Assembly (NCBI GenBank): GCA_030533085.1
Contig: JAUNJZ010000013.1
Span: 1-59,050, forward strand
Direction: 5' to 3'
Length of the DNA stretch: 59,050 nucleotides
Origin: Synergistaceae bacterium
Lineage (GTDB): Bacteria; Synergistota; Synergistia; Synergistales; Synergistaceae
Translations under genes and position numbers: made by a program
Shown here: positions 19,081 through 28,514 of the stretch, one piece after another
How positions within the stretch are numbered: position 1 is the stretch's first letter
How the letters are laid out: every line of letters starts with the position of its first letter
The notes under the pieces: generated by a model
What the model saw: the letters and a program-made list of their open reading frames with translations, nothing else
Told to the model about the DNA's origin: nothing
The model's database searches: none

Positions 19081-19739
19081 GCGAAAATGAAAATATACTT
19101 CTCAGCCTTTCTCCCGCCGAGCGTGAAGAGATGAAAAAGACGCTATGGCGCGAGACGATGAAAAACACTCTTCAATGCAGAGGCTGCGCGCTGGCCGAGA
19201 GCCGCCTGAAGGTCGTCTTCGGCGACGGCGACCCGAACAGCAGGCTGCTCTTTATCGGCGAAGGGCCTGGGGCGGACGAGGACGAGCAGGGAATACCATT
19301 CGTCGGCAAGGCGGGGCAGCTGCTCACGCAGATATTGACCGCCGCCGGCATCGACCGCAGAGAGGTTTACATAACAAACATCGTAAAGTGCCGCCCCCCC
19401 GGAAACCGCGTCCCGACCCCGGCGGAGTGCGTCGCCTGCGACAGACATCTGCAAACGCAGATAATGCTCATCAATCCGGCGCTGATAGTGCTGCTGGGCA
19501 ACACTCCCGCGCGCTGGATATTGCAGACTACGGAGGGGATAACGAAGCTGCGCGGCAGGTGGTTCGAATGGCGCGGAACTGCGGTAATGCCCATGTTTCA
19601 TCCAAGCTACCTGCTGCGCAACGCCAGCTCGAAAGAGGGGAGCCCAAAGCATCTCACCTGGCTCGATATACAGGAGGTCAAAAAACAGTGGGAGGCCGTC
19701 AAAGCCACCGGCTCCATCAGCGGGATAAGGTTCGGTTAA
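19077..19739 (+). CDS. Family 4 uracil-DNA glycosylase with Fe-S cluster
   Basis: The enzyme removes uracil from DNA. Family 4 features are all present: the cluster-binding cysteines in CRGCALAESR near residue 32 and in KCRPPGNR and CVACDRHL further on, the active-site motif GEGPGADEDEQGIPFVG, and the MFHPSYLLR motif near the C-terminus. Length 220 is typical. The start ATG overlaps the previous stop (ATGA), so translation is coupled to the P-loop/Asp23 gene. Confidence 0.93.
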   Translation: MSENENILLSLSPAEREEMKKTLWRETMKNTLQCRGCALAESRLKVVFGDGDPNSRLLFIGEGPGADEDEQGIPFVGKAGQLLTQILTAAGIDRREVYITNIVKCRPPGNRVPTPAECVACDRHLQTQIMLINPALIVLLGNTPARWILQTTEGITKLRGRWFEWRGTAVMPMFHPSYLLRNASSKEGSPKHLTWLDIQEVKKQWEAVKATGSISGIRFG

Positions 19740-19762
19740 AAAAAAGAGCGAGGGCAATAAAT

Positions 19763-20452
19763 ATGGAGAAGAAAAAACTGGAACATCTGGCGATAGTGAT
19801 GGACGGCAACGGCCGCTGGGCGAAGTCCAAAGGTCTGCCGCGCGTGATGGGGCATCACGCCGGCGTGAAGGCGGTGGAGCGCGTCGTGCGCGCCGCCAAA
19901 GAGCTGGGAATACCATATATATCGCTCTACGCCTTTTCCACGGAAAACTGGAATCGTCCAAAGGGCGAAGTGATGGGGCTGATGGGACTTTTCCGCTATT
20001 ACCTGCGCTCGAAGCTCGCGGAGCTTTGCCGCGAAGAGGTGCGTATGCGCTTTGCGGGAGATCTCGCCGCGCTGCCGCCCGATATAAGGGAGATACTGCG
20101 CGAGGCTGAGGAAAAGACAAAGGACTACAGCGGGACGCAGTTCATAACCTGCATCAATTACGGCGGCAGACGGGAGCTGCTGGACGCGATAAACAGGCTG
20201 TTGGCCTCGCCTCCCGAGGGGGGCGTGACGGAAGAGACGCTGCGCAGGGAGCTATATCTGCCCGATGTGCCCGACCCAGATCTGATAATCCGCACCAGCG
20301 GCGAGCTGCGCCTTTCAAACTTCTGGCTGTGGCAGAGCGCGTACAGCGAATATTATTTCACCAACAAATACTGGCCTGATTTTTATAAAGAAGACCTTGA
20401 AGAAGCGATAAAAGATTACTGCGAAAGGGAGCGTCGTTATGGAAAAGCTTAA
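19763..20452 (+). CDS. uppS: Isoprenyl transferase, undecaprenyl diphosphate synthase
   Basis: This cis-prenyltransferase makes the C55 lipid carrier for peptidoglycan and surface glycans. The signature HLAIVMDGNGRWAKSKGLPR is at the N-terminus with catalytic Asp in MDGNG; FSTENWNRP, CINYGGR and the C-terminal LIIRTSGELRLSNF follow. The true start is ATG 19763 with GAGGG just upstream, giving 229 residues; a longer open frame upstream in this phase is a shadow of the glycosylase gene. The end overlaps cdsA by 14 bases. The order uppS-cdsA-dxr-rseP is a classic bacterial cluster. Confidence 0.96.
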   Translation: MEKKKLEHLAIVMDGNGRWAKSKGLPRVMGHHAGVKAVERVVRAAKELGIPYISLYAFSTENWNRPKGEVMGLMGLFRYYLRSKLAELCREEVRMRFAGDLAALPPDIREILREAEEKTKDYSGTQFITCINYGGRRELLDAINRLLASPPEGGVTEETLRRELYLPDVPDPDLIIRTSGELRLSNFWLWQSAYSEYYFTNKYWPDFYKEDLEEAIKDYCERERRYGKA

Positions 20453-21272
20453 AGCGTTTTTGCGTTCAAGCCCCGATCTTCAGCTGCGCGCGTTCAGCAG
20501 CGTGCTAATCGTGCTTGCTGTGATAGGGGGGATAATACTGGGCGGCTACGTATGGGACGCCATCGTGATCCTTATCGCGACTCTCTCTTTATGGGAATTT
20601 TACAAGCTGCAATCCTCCCGCATATCGGCGTCGCCGGCGCTGGTAATGCTCTCCGGACTCTTCATACTGCTCGGAACGGCCCTCGGCATCATGAATCTTT
20701 CAACAATACTCTGCTCCATATCGGCTATAGCCTTTATTGCGCTTTTTCTTGAGGTCCTGAAGCGTCAGGTCTCAGGAGAGAGCAACGCGCTTGTCTCTAT
20801 GGGCGGCACGGTTGCCGGTATTGCCTACGTAATACTGCCCTGGTCCTTCATGATCCTGATACGTTCGCGCGAGCTTGGAGCGATGTTTCTGATAACGCTC
20901 TTCTTCTGCACATGGAGCTGCGACGTGGCGGCCTATTTCGTCGGCAGCCATCTTGGGAAAACTCCTCTTTGCAGCCAGGTCAGCCCGCATAAAACATGGG
21001 AGGGCTTCCTCGGCGGGGCGGCCGCCAGCCTTATGTGCGGCGGACTGCTGGCGCTATTCTTTTCATTCCCGCCGATGCCGCTTCTGCTGATGGGGCTGCT
21101 CTGCGGCATAGCCGGACAGCTTGGCGACCTTGGAGAATCCGTGCTCAAACGCGAGGCGGGAGTCAAAGACACCGGCTCTGTCATACCCGGCCACGGAGGA
21201 TTGCTTGACCGCTTCGACAGCATTCTCGTAAATGGTACGCTTGCCTTCGTCATATTCGAGCTGGTAGGATAG
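20439..21272 (+). CDS. cdsA: Phosphatidate cytidylyltransferase
   Basis: CdsA makes CDP-diacylglycerol, the branch-point of phospholipid synthesis. It is an integral membrane protein of 277 residues with about eight hydrophobic segments. The family signature is near the C-terminus: SPHKTWEGFLGG, then GDLGESVLKREAGVKDTGS and IPGHGGLLDRFDS, carrying the metal-binding Asp residues. The ATG lies within the end of uppS. Confidence 0.95.
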   Translation: MEKLKAFLRSSPDLQLRAFSSVLIVLAVIGGIILGGYVWDAIVILIATLSLWEFYKLQSSRISASPALVMLSGLFILLGTALGIMNLSTILCSISAIAFIALFLEVLKRQVSGESNALVSMGGTVAGIAYVILPWSFMILIRSRELGAMFLITLFFCTWSCDVAAYFVGSHLGKTPLCSQVSPHKTWEGFLGGAAASLMCGGLLALFFSFPPMPLLLMGLLCGIAGQLGDLGESVLKREAGVKDTGSVIPGHGGLLDRFDSILVNGTLAFVIFELVG

Positions 21273-21274
21273 AT

Positions 21275-22423
21275 ATGGCCAGCAAGATAAGGCTGGCCGT
21301 ATTCGGGGCCACAGGCAGCGTCGGCGGCGCAGTGCTCGATATATGCGCGCGCTTCCCTGAGATATTTGAGATAACCGCGCTGGCGGCGCGAAGCGACGCG
21401 AAAAAGCTGGCCGCGCTTGGGCGCAGACATGGGGCGAAGATTCTATGCCTCACAGAGCCAAAGGACAAAGGCTGGCGCGAAGAGGGCTTTACCTGCCTGA
21501 CCGGCAGAGGCGCTCTCAGCGAGATAGTGGAAAATCCGGAGGTAGAGCACGCGGTCTTCGCCTCCTCCGGCACAACGGCGATAGAGGCGCTGCAAAGGGC
21601 GCTGACGCGCGGCATAGACGTATCGCTCGCCAACAAAGAGAGCATAGTTGTGGCGGGGCCGTGGGTGATGCCGCTCGTCAAACGCGCGGGACAGCTTCGC
21701 CCCGTGGACAGCGAACACAGCGCGGTCTGGCAGTGCATAGAGGGGGCGGAGAAAAAGGAGCTGTCGCGGATATGGCTCACCGCATCAGGCGGGCCTTTTC
21801 GCGATTACAGCGCGGAGGAGCTGGAAAGAGTGACTCCCGCCGCTGCGCTCAACCATCCTGTATGGAGAATGGGCGCGAAAATAACGATAGACAGCGCCAC
21901 GCTGATGAATAAGGGTATAGAATGTATCGAGGCGATGCAGCTCTTCGCCCTGCCGTCGGAAAGGGTGAGCGCCCTTATTCATCCCCGTTCGCAGGTACAC
22001 GGCATGGCGGAATTTACCGACGGCACGGTCAGGCTGCTTTTGTCACCGGCGGATATGAGGCTTCCGGCCGCGGCGGCGCTCGCCTGGCCGAAGCGGCTGC
22101 CGCTGATGGAAAAGGGGCTGCCGCCGCTGGAGCCGGAGCAATGGGATCTGAGCTTCCGCGGCATAGACGAGAAGCTTTTTCCCTGCTTCGCCCTCGCGCG
22201 CGAAGCGGGGCGCGCCGGAGGGGCCTATCCGGCGCTGCTCGTCGGCGCTGATGAAAGCGCGGTTGAACATTTCCTGCGCGCTGAGATATCATATTGCGAT
22301 ATAGCGCGTGTGATATCCGGCGTGCTGGAAGGCTACCGCGGCTCCGCCCCCTCGTCGCTCGAAGAGGCGACTGCGCTGGTAGAGGAGGGCCGGGCGGCGG
22401 CTGACGAAATTTGCAGAAGATAA
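21275..22423 (+). CDS. dxr: 1-deoxy-D-xylulose 5-phosphate reductoisomerase
   Basis: Dxr converts DXP to MEP, the first committed step of the non-mevalonate isoprenoid pathway. The NADPH-binding FGATGSVGGAVLDI is at the N-terminus; LANKESIVVAGP, VDSEHSA and the ASGGPF loop follow, with NHPVWRMGAKITIDSATLMN typical of the metal and substrate site. Length is 382. It begins two bases after cdsA with GGTAGGAT upstream. Confidence 0.96.
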   Translation: MASKIRLAVFGATGSVGGAVLDICARFPEIFEITALAARSDAKKLAALGRRHGAKILCLTEPKDKGWREEGFTCLTGRGALSEIVENPEVEHAVFASSGTTAIEALQRALTRGIDVSLANKESIVVAGPWVMPLVKRAGQLRPVDSEHSAVWQCIEGAEKKELSRIWLTASGGPFRDYSAEELERVTPAAALNHPVWRMGAKITIDSATLMNKGIECIEAMQLFALPSERVSALIHPRSQVHGMAEFTDGTVRLLLSPADMRLPAAAALAWPKRLPLMEKGLPPLEPEQWDLSFRGIDEKLFPCFALAREAGRAGGAYPALLVGADESAVEHFLRAEISYCDIARVISGVLEGYRGSAPSSLEEATALVEEGRAAADEICRR

Positions 22424-22439
22424 GCGGAGGAAAAAAGAG

Positions 22440-23489
22440 TTGTTGAGTATAATATCTTTTCTGATAGTGATAGCGATATGCGTCATCTCGCACGAAGGGG
22501 GCCATTTCTGGGCGGCGCGCTTTCGCGACGTTATGGTGCATGAATTTTCATTCGGCATGGGGCCGTCTGTTTGGAGCCGCCAAAAGGGGGAGACGCTGTA
22601 TTCATTCCGCGCCTTTCCAATAGGCGGCTTTGTAAAGCTGGAGGGCGAAGACGCGGCGGAGGAGGAAGGCGGCCTTTCGGAAGAGGGCTGCGACCCGTCG
22701 CGCTCGCTGGCGAATAAAAAGCCGTGGGAGCGGATTCTGATAATCGGAGCCGGAGCGGCCGTCAACATCGCCCTGGCGTGGCTGCTGACAGCCGTCTATC
22801 TCTCCGGCTACGGCGTCTACAACATGGAAGAGGCGAAGCTGGGCAACATCATGGAAGGAACGCCGGCTTACAGCGCCGGATTCCAGAGCGGCGACGTGAT
22901 AAAAAGCATCGACGGCAAAGAGCTGAAAAGCTGGCCGGACATCAGAAAAAACATTCAGGCCGAGGACAAGGTCGGCGACCGCTTTGAAATAATCGTCGAA
23001 CGCGGCGGGGAAGAGAAGCGTTTCTCCGTGGACATCCCGGTCAGTAAGGAGGCCGGAGGACGTCTGCTCGGCGTTCAGCCGTCGCATGAAAAATATCCCT
23101 TCTTCAAGGCGCTCGGAGCGGCCTTCACATATTCGTGGCATATGAGCGTGGAGATACTGCGCGGGCTATGGATGGCTCTCACCGGACAGATAAAGGCGGA
23201 CGTTACAGGCCCCGTAGGAATAGCCACGATGGCCGGAGACGCTCTGAAAGACGGCTTCTGGACATTTATAGCCTTCCTCGGAGTGATAAACCTCAACCTC
23301 GGCCTTCTCAACCTTCTGCCATTTCCCGCGCTTGACGGCGGCAGGATAATATTCATCTTGATCGAGCTGGTCACGCGCAGAAAAGTGCCGGAAAAGATAG
23401 AGACGATGATACACTACGCCGGCTTCATGATACTGCTGGCGCTGATACTTCTCGTCACAGGCAAAGACATCTACAGACTGATGCGATAG
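22440..23489 (+). CDS. rseP: RseP-type site-2 zinc metalloprotease
   Basis: This intramembrane protease cleaves anti-sigma factors or remnant signal peptides in the inner membrane. HEGGH (HExxH) lies near residue 20 in the first membrane helix, a single PDZ domain occupies about 130-200, and the second active-site element LNLLPFPALDGGR near 290 supplies the Asp ligand. Total 349 residues. TTG 22440 is chosen because of the GCGGAGGA site. It is part of the dxr-rseP-ispG order. No anti-sigma factor is visible here. Confidence 0.94.
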   Translation: MLSIISFLIVIAICVISHEGGHFWAARFRDVMVHEFSFGMGPSVWSRQKGETLYSFRAFPIGGFVKLEGEDAAEEEGGLSEEGCDPSRSLANKKPWERILIIGAGAAVNIALAWLLTAVYLSGYGVYNMEEAKLGNIMEGTPAYSAGFQSGDVIKSIDGKELKSWPDIRKNIQAEDKVGDRFEIIVERGGEEKRFSVDIPVSKEAGGRLLGVQPSHEKYPFFKALGAAFTYSWHMSVEILRGLWMALTGQIKADVTGPVGIATMAGDALKDGFWTFIAFLGVINLNLGLLNLLPFPALDGGRIIFILIELVTRRKVPEKIETMIHYAGFMILLALILLVTGKDIYRLMR

Positions 23490-23500
23490 GAGCCGGAAAA

Positions 23501-24547
23501 ATGGGAAGCAGAAAAGCGGTAGTTATCGGAGGGCTTCAAATAGGAGGGGGCGCGCCGGTCAGGGTGGAAAGTATGCTCAAAAGCCGCCTCACAGAGCCGC
23601 GCGAATGCGTTGAAGAATGCGAGGCGCTTGCCGCCGCCGGCTGCGAACTGGCAAGGGTGGCACTGCCTGACGAAAGCCTCGCCGCACCCTTCGCGGAGCT
23701 GATAAAAAACAGCCCTATTCCATTAATGGCGGATATACATTTCAGCCATAAGCTCGCGCTCGCGGCTCTGGCCGCCGGCGCTCCATCAATCAGGATAAAT
23801 CCGGGCAACATGAGCGGAGAGGCCGGACTTAACGAGGTAACGGCCGCCGCCCGCGACCGCGGCGCAGTGATACGCATCGGGGCGAACGGAGGTTCGCTCG
23901 GCGGCGCGCAGCTCGAAAAATGCGCCGGAGACCGCGGAGCCGCGCTCGTCCTTGCGGTAGAGGAGCAGCTTCGCCCGCTGCTCGATAAGGGCTTCTCAGA
24001 TATAATAATCTCCGCGAAATCATCATCAGTCGCGGAGACAGTGCGCGCAAACTCGATACTCGCCGGAAAATACGAGCTGCCGCAGCATATCGGCATAACG
24101 GAGGCCGGAAACGGCAACGCCGGAATCGTCAAAGGAGCCGCCGGCATAGCTCTGATGCTCGCGCGCGGCATAGGCGACACGATCCGCGTCAGCCTCACCG
24201 CCCCCGGAACGGAAGAGGTGGAGACCGGCTACAATATCCTCAAAGCGCTGGAGCTGCGCAGCCGCGGCTGGAATCTCGTCAGCTGCCCGACATGCGGACG
24301 CAGGCGCATCGAGGTGGCCGAGCTGGTGGAGAGGCTGAAAAAAATGCTCCCCCCGACCGCGCTCGACGGAGTCACCATCGCCGTAATGGGCTGCGAAGTC
24401 AACGGCCCGAAAGAGGCGGCGGGGGCGGATTTCGGCATCGCCGGCAGCCCCGACGGCTTCATCGTATTCAGAAAGGGAAGCTTTGTCAGACGCGGCGCGA
24501 TGGAAGAATTTGAAAAAATTATAGAGCGGGAAATAATCAATTACTAA
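23501..24547 (+). CDS. ispG: 4-hydroxy-3-methylbut-2-en-1-yl diphosphate synthase (IspG/GcpE)
   Basis: IspG is a 4Fe-4S enzyme that makes HMBPP late in the MEP pathway. The TIM-barrel part shows ADIHFSHKLALAA and SIRINPGN; the C-terminal cluster-binding region contains SCPTCGRRR and GCEVNGPKEA, giving the three conserved cysteines and the Glu ligand. Length 348 matches the short bacterial form. It ends the long plus-strand run; the next gene has its own promoter. Confidence 0.95.
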   Translation: MGSRKAVVIGGLQIGGGAPVRVESMLKSRLTEPRECVEECEALAAAGCELARVALPDESLAAPFAELIKNSPIPLMADIHFSHKLALAALAAGAPSIRINPGNMSGEAGLNEVTAAARDRGAVIRIGANGGSLGGAQLEKCAGDRGAALVLAVEEQLRPLLDKGFSDIIISAKSSSVAETVRANSILAGKYELPQHIGITEAGNGNAGIVKGAAGIALMLARGIGDTIRVSLTAPGTEEVETGYNILKALELRSRGWNLVSCPTCGRRRIEVAELVERLKKMLPPTALDGVTIAVMGCEVNGPKEAAGADFGIAGSPDGFIVFRKGSFVRRGAMEEFEKIIEREIINY

Positions 24548-24593
24548 ACCATTATAAATATCAGGTTTATTTTAATCCTCATCAAAAAATGTA

Positions 24594-24622
24594 TTGACTA
24601 ATCTGGAATATAAATATAAGAT
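24594..24622 (+). promoter_or_regulatory. Sigma-70-type promoter of arcA
   Basis: TTGACT (24594-24599) and TAAGAT (24617-24622) are separated by exactly 17 bases in an AT-rich gap after ispG. Predicted transcription starts near 24630, about 90 bases before the arcA ATG. Confidence 0.65.
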
Positions 24623-24716
24623 AGTCATGTAATATTGCTGTGGCAACTTTTCTACATTCTGCAAAAAAATAAAGAACGGCGGCTTGTGTTTTTTAAGAGA
24701 CTTAGGGGGTGTAAAA

Positions 24717-25955
24717 ATGAACCAGGAAAGCCAATTCAGTGTATTTTCGGAGACAGGAGCGCTGCGTCAGGTGATGCTGCACAGACCGGGCAAAGAGATC
24801 GACAGGCTCACCATCGAGAACATGGACGAACTGCTTTTTGACGATCTTCTGTGGCTCAAACAGGCGCAGAAAGAGCATGACAACTTCGCCGAAATATTGA
24901 GAAACAACGGCACGGAGGTGCTGTATTTCAGCGACAGCCTTGCGGAAGTGATAGCGCGAAAGGATGTGCGCGAAGAGCTTATAGGCGACGTATTCAGATT
25001 TGAATGCCTCGACAGGCGGCTTTCGGAGGCATTCAAGCCGGTACTGATGGAAATGCCGGCGAAGGAGCTTGCGGATCATCTGATCGAAGGCTACACGAAA
25101 AAAGAGGTAAAGGCGATCTGCCCGTGCGGTTTAAGCCTCGTCTCATCAGTTGAAAACGGCAGCGACTTCATCATCCACCCGATACCGAACCTCTACTTCC
25201 AGAGAGACCCGGCCGTAACGGTCGCAAACGGCATAGTGATAGCGCAGATGACATTTGAAGCCCGCAGGATAGAGCCTCTCTACTGGAAATACATCACCAA
25301 CTACCACCCGCGATTCAAAGGAATGCAGATACTGTTCGGCGATGCCCCCGACGAAGTGTGGCCGCAGAAGGCGGAGGGGGGCGACCTGCTTGTCATTTGC
25401 GAAAACGCTATGGCCATAGGCGTCTCACAGCGCACAGCCCCGACCACGGTACAGAGGATAGGGCGCAACCTTGCCGCAAAAACGCCTATCAAGCGCGTAT
25501 TCGCCTTTGAAATACCCAAAGGGCGCTACTGTATGCATCTGGACACGGTATTCACGATGGTGGACCGCGATGCCTTCTGCATCTATCCGCCGATACTCGA
25601 ATCGCTCAAAGTCTGGCAGCTCGACTATTCAGATGAAGGGCGGCTCATGCGCCTTGAACAGAAAGAGGACTGGCAGCGCGCCGTCGCGGAGACTCTGGGC
25701 TTCGACAAACTCCGCCTGATAAAAATGGCGGCGAAGGACAAGGAAGAGACCGCGCGCGAACAGTGGCATGACGGCTGCAACACGCTCGCCATCGCCCCCG
25801 GCAAGGTCGTCACCTACAACCGCAACATCAATTCGGCAAAGCTGCTGCGTGACAACGGCATAGAGGTGCTGGAGCTGGAAGGGCCGGAGCTCGGCAGGGG
25901 ACGCGGAGGGCCGCGCTGCATGTCGATGCCGCTCAACCGCGCGCCAGTGAACTAG
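24717..25955 (+). CDS. arcA: Arginine deiminase
   Basis: ArcA hydrolyses arginine to citrulline and ammonia, the first step of the ATP-yielding arginine deiminase route. The catalytic Cys is in RCMSMPLNR at the C-terminus; FQRDPAVTV and HLDTVFTMVD carry the other active-site residues. The protein is 412 residues. I chose ATG 24717, which has AGGGGG upstream; a longer frame from 24684 would add an unlikely 11 residues. An ornithine carbamoyltransferase follows, but carbamate kinase is not in the window. Confidence 0.95.
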   Translation: MNQESQFSVFSETGALRQVMLHRPGKEIDRLTIENMDELLFDDLLWLKQAQKEHDNFAEILRNNGTEVLYFSDSLAEVIARKDVREELIGDVFRFECLDRRLSEAFKPVLMEMPAKELADHLIEGYTKKEVKAICPCGLSLVSSVENGSDFIIHPIPNLYFQRDPAVTVANGIVIAQMTFEARRIEPLYWKYITNYHPRFKGMQILFGDAPDEVWPQKAEGGDLLVICENAMAIGVSQRTAPTTVQRIGRNLAAKTPIKRVFAFEIPKGRYCMHLDTVFTMVDRDAFCIYPPILESLKVWQLDYSDEGRLMRLEQKEDWQRAVAETLGFDKLRLIKMAAKDKEETAREQWHDGCNTLAIAPGKVVTYNRNINSAKLLRDNGIEVLELEGPELGRGRGGPRCMSMPLNRAPVN

Positions 25956-25998
25956 CCATTAAAAATAGTTCATTAAAGGATAGTTTTATAAAATATCA

Positions 25999-26027
25999 TT
26001 TACACAGCGCTCAAAAAGAAGTAAAAT
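25999..26027 (+). promoter_or_regulatory. Sigma-70-type promoter of the ornithine carbamoyltransferase gene
   Basis: TTTACA (25999-26004) and TAAAAT (26022-26027) are spaced by 17 bases. The transcript would start near 26035 and carry a short leader before ATG 26072. It implies the carbamoyltransferase can be expressed without arcA. Confidence 0.65.
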
Positions 26028-26071
26028 GCAGTGCCTATAAAGCACCATAAATCTGAAGGGAGAAATTACAA

Positions 26072-27025
26072 ATGCCTGTGAATCTTCGTAACCGTCATCT
26101 GATTTCCTTGAAGCACCATACGCCGGCCGAGATAGAATATCTGCTCGACCTCGCGACCGACCTTAAAAACAAGAAGCGCGCCGGAATAAAGGGCGACCTT
26201 CTTGAGCGCAAAAATGTCGCTCTCATCTTCGAGAAGCCCTCGACCCGCACCCGCTGCGCCTTCACAGTCGCCGCGATAGATGAAGGCGGCCACCCTGAAT
26301 ATCTCGGCAAAAACGACATCCAGCTCGGCCACAAGGAAGACGTCGCCGACACGGCCCGCGTTCTCGGACGCATGTTCGACGGTATTGAATTCCGCGGCTT
26401 CAGCCAGAAGGTAGTGGAAGACCTCGCCAAATACGCCGGCGTTCCCGTCTGGAACGGCCTCACCGACGACTATCACCCGACGCAGGTCCTCGCCGACTTC
26501 CTCACGATCCGTGAAAACTTCGGCCGCCTCAAGGGAATCCGCCTCGTCTATGTCGGCGACGGGCGCAACAACGTCGCAAACTCGCTGATGATAGGCGCGG
26601 CGAAAATGGGTATGCACTTCGTGATAGGCGCTCCGAAAGAGCTGTTCCCCGACCCCGCCCTCGTCGCCGAGTGCGAACAGATCGCTAAAGAGTGCGAATC
26701 AGGCGCGACGATAACAGTCACAGACGACCCGAAAGCCGCCGTCAAAGGTGCCGACGCTATCTACACTGACGTATGGGCCTCGATGGGCGAAGAGGCGAAA
26801 GCCGCCGAGCGCAAGGCGCTGCTCCGTCCCTATCAGGTCAACAAAGAGCTGATAGCAGCCGCGGAGAACGACGACGTTATATTCCTCCACTGCCTCCCGG
26901 CGGTAAAAGGCAACGAAGTAACGGAAGATGTCTTCGAGTCGCGCCACGCGCGCCAGTTCGACGAGGCCGAGAACCGTATGCACACGATCAAGGCGGTAAT
27001 GGTAGCCAGCATAGGCAACTTCTAA
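26072..27025 (+). CDS. argF: Ornithine carbamoyltransferase
   Basis: The enzyme interconverts citrulline plus phosphate with ornithine plus carbamoyl phosphate. The carbamoyl-phosphate motif STRTR (in [12 protein letters not shown]), HPTQ in [12 protein letters not shown], and HCLPA near the C-terminus are all present. Length 317 is typical. GAAGGGAG precedes ATG 26072. Next to arcA it most likely works catabolically (arcB role), but sequence alone does not separate catabolic from anabolic enzymes, and the gene has its own promoter. Confidence 0.93.
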   Translation: MPVNLRNRHLISLKHHTPAEIEYLLDLATDLKNKKRAGIKGDLLERKNVALIFEKPSTRTRCAFTVAAIDEGGHPEYLGKNDIQLGHKEDVADTARVLGRMFDGIEFRGFSQKVVEDLAKYAGVPVWNGLTDDYHPTQVLADFLTIRENFGRLKGIRLVYVGDGRNNVANSLMIGAAKMGMHFVIGAPKELFPDPALVAECEQIAKECESGATITVTDDPKAAVKGADAIYTDVWASMGEEAKAAERKALLRPYQVNKELIAAAENDDVIFLHCLPAVKGNEVTEDVFESRHARQFDEAENRMHTIKAVMVASIGNF

Positions 27026-27054
27026 AAACAGCCGCCCACGCGGCGGCGCGAATG

Positions 27055-27104
27055 CAATAAAAAACGGCGGCCCCCGGGACATGTCAACTGCCCCCGGGGG
27101 CCGC
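27055..27104 (-). terminator. Strong terminator for the minus-strand tautomerase gene, between convergent genes
   Basis: GCGGCCCCCGGG (27067-27078) pairs perfectly with CCCGGGGGCCGC (27093-27104). On the minus strand the stem is followed by a T-run (complement of 27055-27064). The plus-strand side lacks a T-run, so it mainly ends the tautomerase transcript. Confidence 0.85.
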
Positions 27105-27113
27105 GTATATCGC

Positions 27114-27323
27114 TTAAAACTGCGGTTTTACAAACATATTTTCATCTTTGAAGCGCTTCATATGCTCGCCCCAATTTTCTTTTTCCACATCTTCGACAGA
27201 TACCGATACTACAGCCGGGTCAATCTTCAATTCTTCCGACAGGAATTTCTGCACCTTGACGGCAAGCTCAGCCTTGGTTTTGTCATCCCGTCCGGGAATC
27301 ATGCTGATATCCACATGCGGCAT
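27114..27323 (-). CDS. 4-oxalocrotonate tautomerase family protein (PptA-like)
   Basis: A 69-residue protein starting MPHVDISMIPGRDDKTK; after Met removal Pro1 would be the catalytic base, as in the tautomerase superfamily. The start MPH and the ESWQ-like segment (here KENWGEHM) resemble the E. coli PptA subgroup more than classical 4-oxalocrotonate tautomerase. A GAGGGAGG ribosome binding site precedes ATG. The physiological substrate is unknown. It lies downstream of the Fe-S aldo-keto reductase gene on the same strand. Confidence 0.82.
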   Translation of the reverse strand: MPHVDISMIPGRDDKTKAELAVKVQKFLSEELKIDPAVVSVSVEDVEKENWGEHMKRFKDENMFVKPQF

Positions 27324-27395
27324 AATGGCTTCCTCCCTCTTTCATGCACTGAATATTGCGCGGCGCTTATCTCCGTGCCGCTTCGCTTTCAGCCT

Positions 27396-28514
27396 TTAGC
27401 CGAAAGTCTGAACGACCTTGGCCAGCTCCTCGCGTATCGCGATATGCTGCGGGCAGGCCTGCTCGCATTTGCCGCAGCCGATGCAGTCGCCGGCGCGCCG
27501 CCTGCCGTGACGGACGACCAGCCATTCCTCCTGCGTCTTCGCTATTTCCAGATTGCCGTAAAGCGTCACATAATTCATCGCGGTGAAGGAGCCGGATATT
27601 CCGATGTCATTCGGACAGACCTTTGCGCAATAATCGCATGTGGTGCATGGAACGATAGGGATGGAACGCAGTATCCGCTGCGCCTCATCGACCACCTTTC
27701 TTTCATCCTGCGAAAGCGCCCTGAAATCCTTCATAAAGGAAAGATTGTCCTCCATCTGCTCGATATTGCTCATGCCGGATAAAACTGTGATTATACCCTC
27801 AAGCGAGGCGGCGTAGCGTACCGCCCACGACGCGACAGATGCCTCCGGCGCGGCGCGGCGGAAAAGCTCCGTCACAGCCTCCGGCGGCGTGGCAAGCATA
27901 CCGCCCTTGACAGGCTCCATGATAATAATCGGCTTGCCGTACTTTCTCGCTATCTCATAGCAGCGGCGGGACTGAATGGCGGGGTTTTCCCAGTCCGCGT
28001 AATTGATTTGAAGCTGGACAAACTCCATTTCGGGATGAAGCTTCAGAATCTCTTCCAGCTCCTCCGGCGTGGAGTGGAAAGAAAAGCCGACATGCTTTAT
28101 AAGCCCCTCCCGCTTCTTATCCTGAACAAAGCTCCACATATCGTAATCGTCGAAGAAATGTGTCCGCTGCTCGCCGAGATTATGCAGCAGGTAAAAATCA
28201 AAATAGCCCGCGCCGGTCTGCCTCAAAGATGTTTCAAACTGCGCGATGGCCTCCTCTCTCGTATTGCACTCGATCCAGGCGGCATTCTTCGTCGCAAGCT
28301 GAAAGCTTTCACGCGGATAACGCTCGACCAGCGCCTGACGTATAGCGTCCTCGCTGCCGGGGTAGGCCCAGGCGGTGTCAAAATAGGTGAAGCCCGCAGC
28401 CATAAAGCGGTCCACCATCTCCTTGACCTGCGCGACGTCTATCTCCTCGCCCTTCTTAGGCAGGCGCATAAGTCCGAAGCCAAGTTTTCCTATAGTATCT
28501 CCCAGATAAGCCAT
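27396..28514 (-). CDS. Aldo-keto reductase with C-terminal 2x[4Fe-4S] ferredoxin domain
   Basis: The N-terminal 280 residues form the aldo-keto reductase barrel (GFGLMRLPKKG, catalytic Tyr in FDTAWAYPGSE). The C-terminus holds two ferredoxin-type cluster motifs: CTTCDYCAKVCPND near 297 and CIGCGKCEQACPQH near 350. Such proteins are common in anaerobes and probably couple NAD(P)H or ferredoxin to small carbonyl reduction; substrates are not established. Length 372 is standard. The tautomerase gene follows 72 bases downstream and may share the transcript. Confidence 0.9.
   Translation of the reverse strand: MAYLGDTIGKLGFGLMRLPKKGEEIDVAQVKEMVDRFMAAGFTYFDTAWAYPGSEDAIRQALVERYPRESFQLATKNAAWIECNTREEAIAQFETSLRQTGAGYFDFYLLHNLGEQRTHFFDDYDMWSFVQDKKREGLIKHVGFSFHSTPEELEEILKLHPEMEFVQLQINYADWENPAIQSRRCYEIARKYGKPIIIMEPVKGGMLATPPEAVTELFRRAAPEASVASWAVRYAASLEGIITVLSGMSNIEQMEDNLSFMKDFRALSQDERKVVDEAQRILRSIPIVPCTTCDYCAKVCPNDIGISGSFTAMNYVTLYGNLEIAKTQEEWLVVRHGRRRAGDCIGCGKCEQACPQHIAIREELAKVVQTFG

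Noticed and set aside
19558-19570. tRNA T-loop-like GGTTCGAATGG
   Set aside because: It lies within the uracil-DNA glycosylase coding region and no cloverleaf arms can be built around it.
19145-19762. Upstream extension of the uppS frame through the uracil-DNA glycosylase gene
   Set aside because: The conserved UppS N-terminus and a ribosome binding site begin at 19763; upstream the frame translates to Arg-rich non-protein-like sequence.
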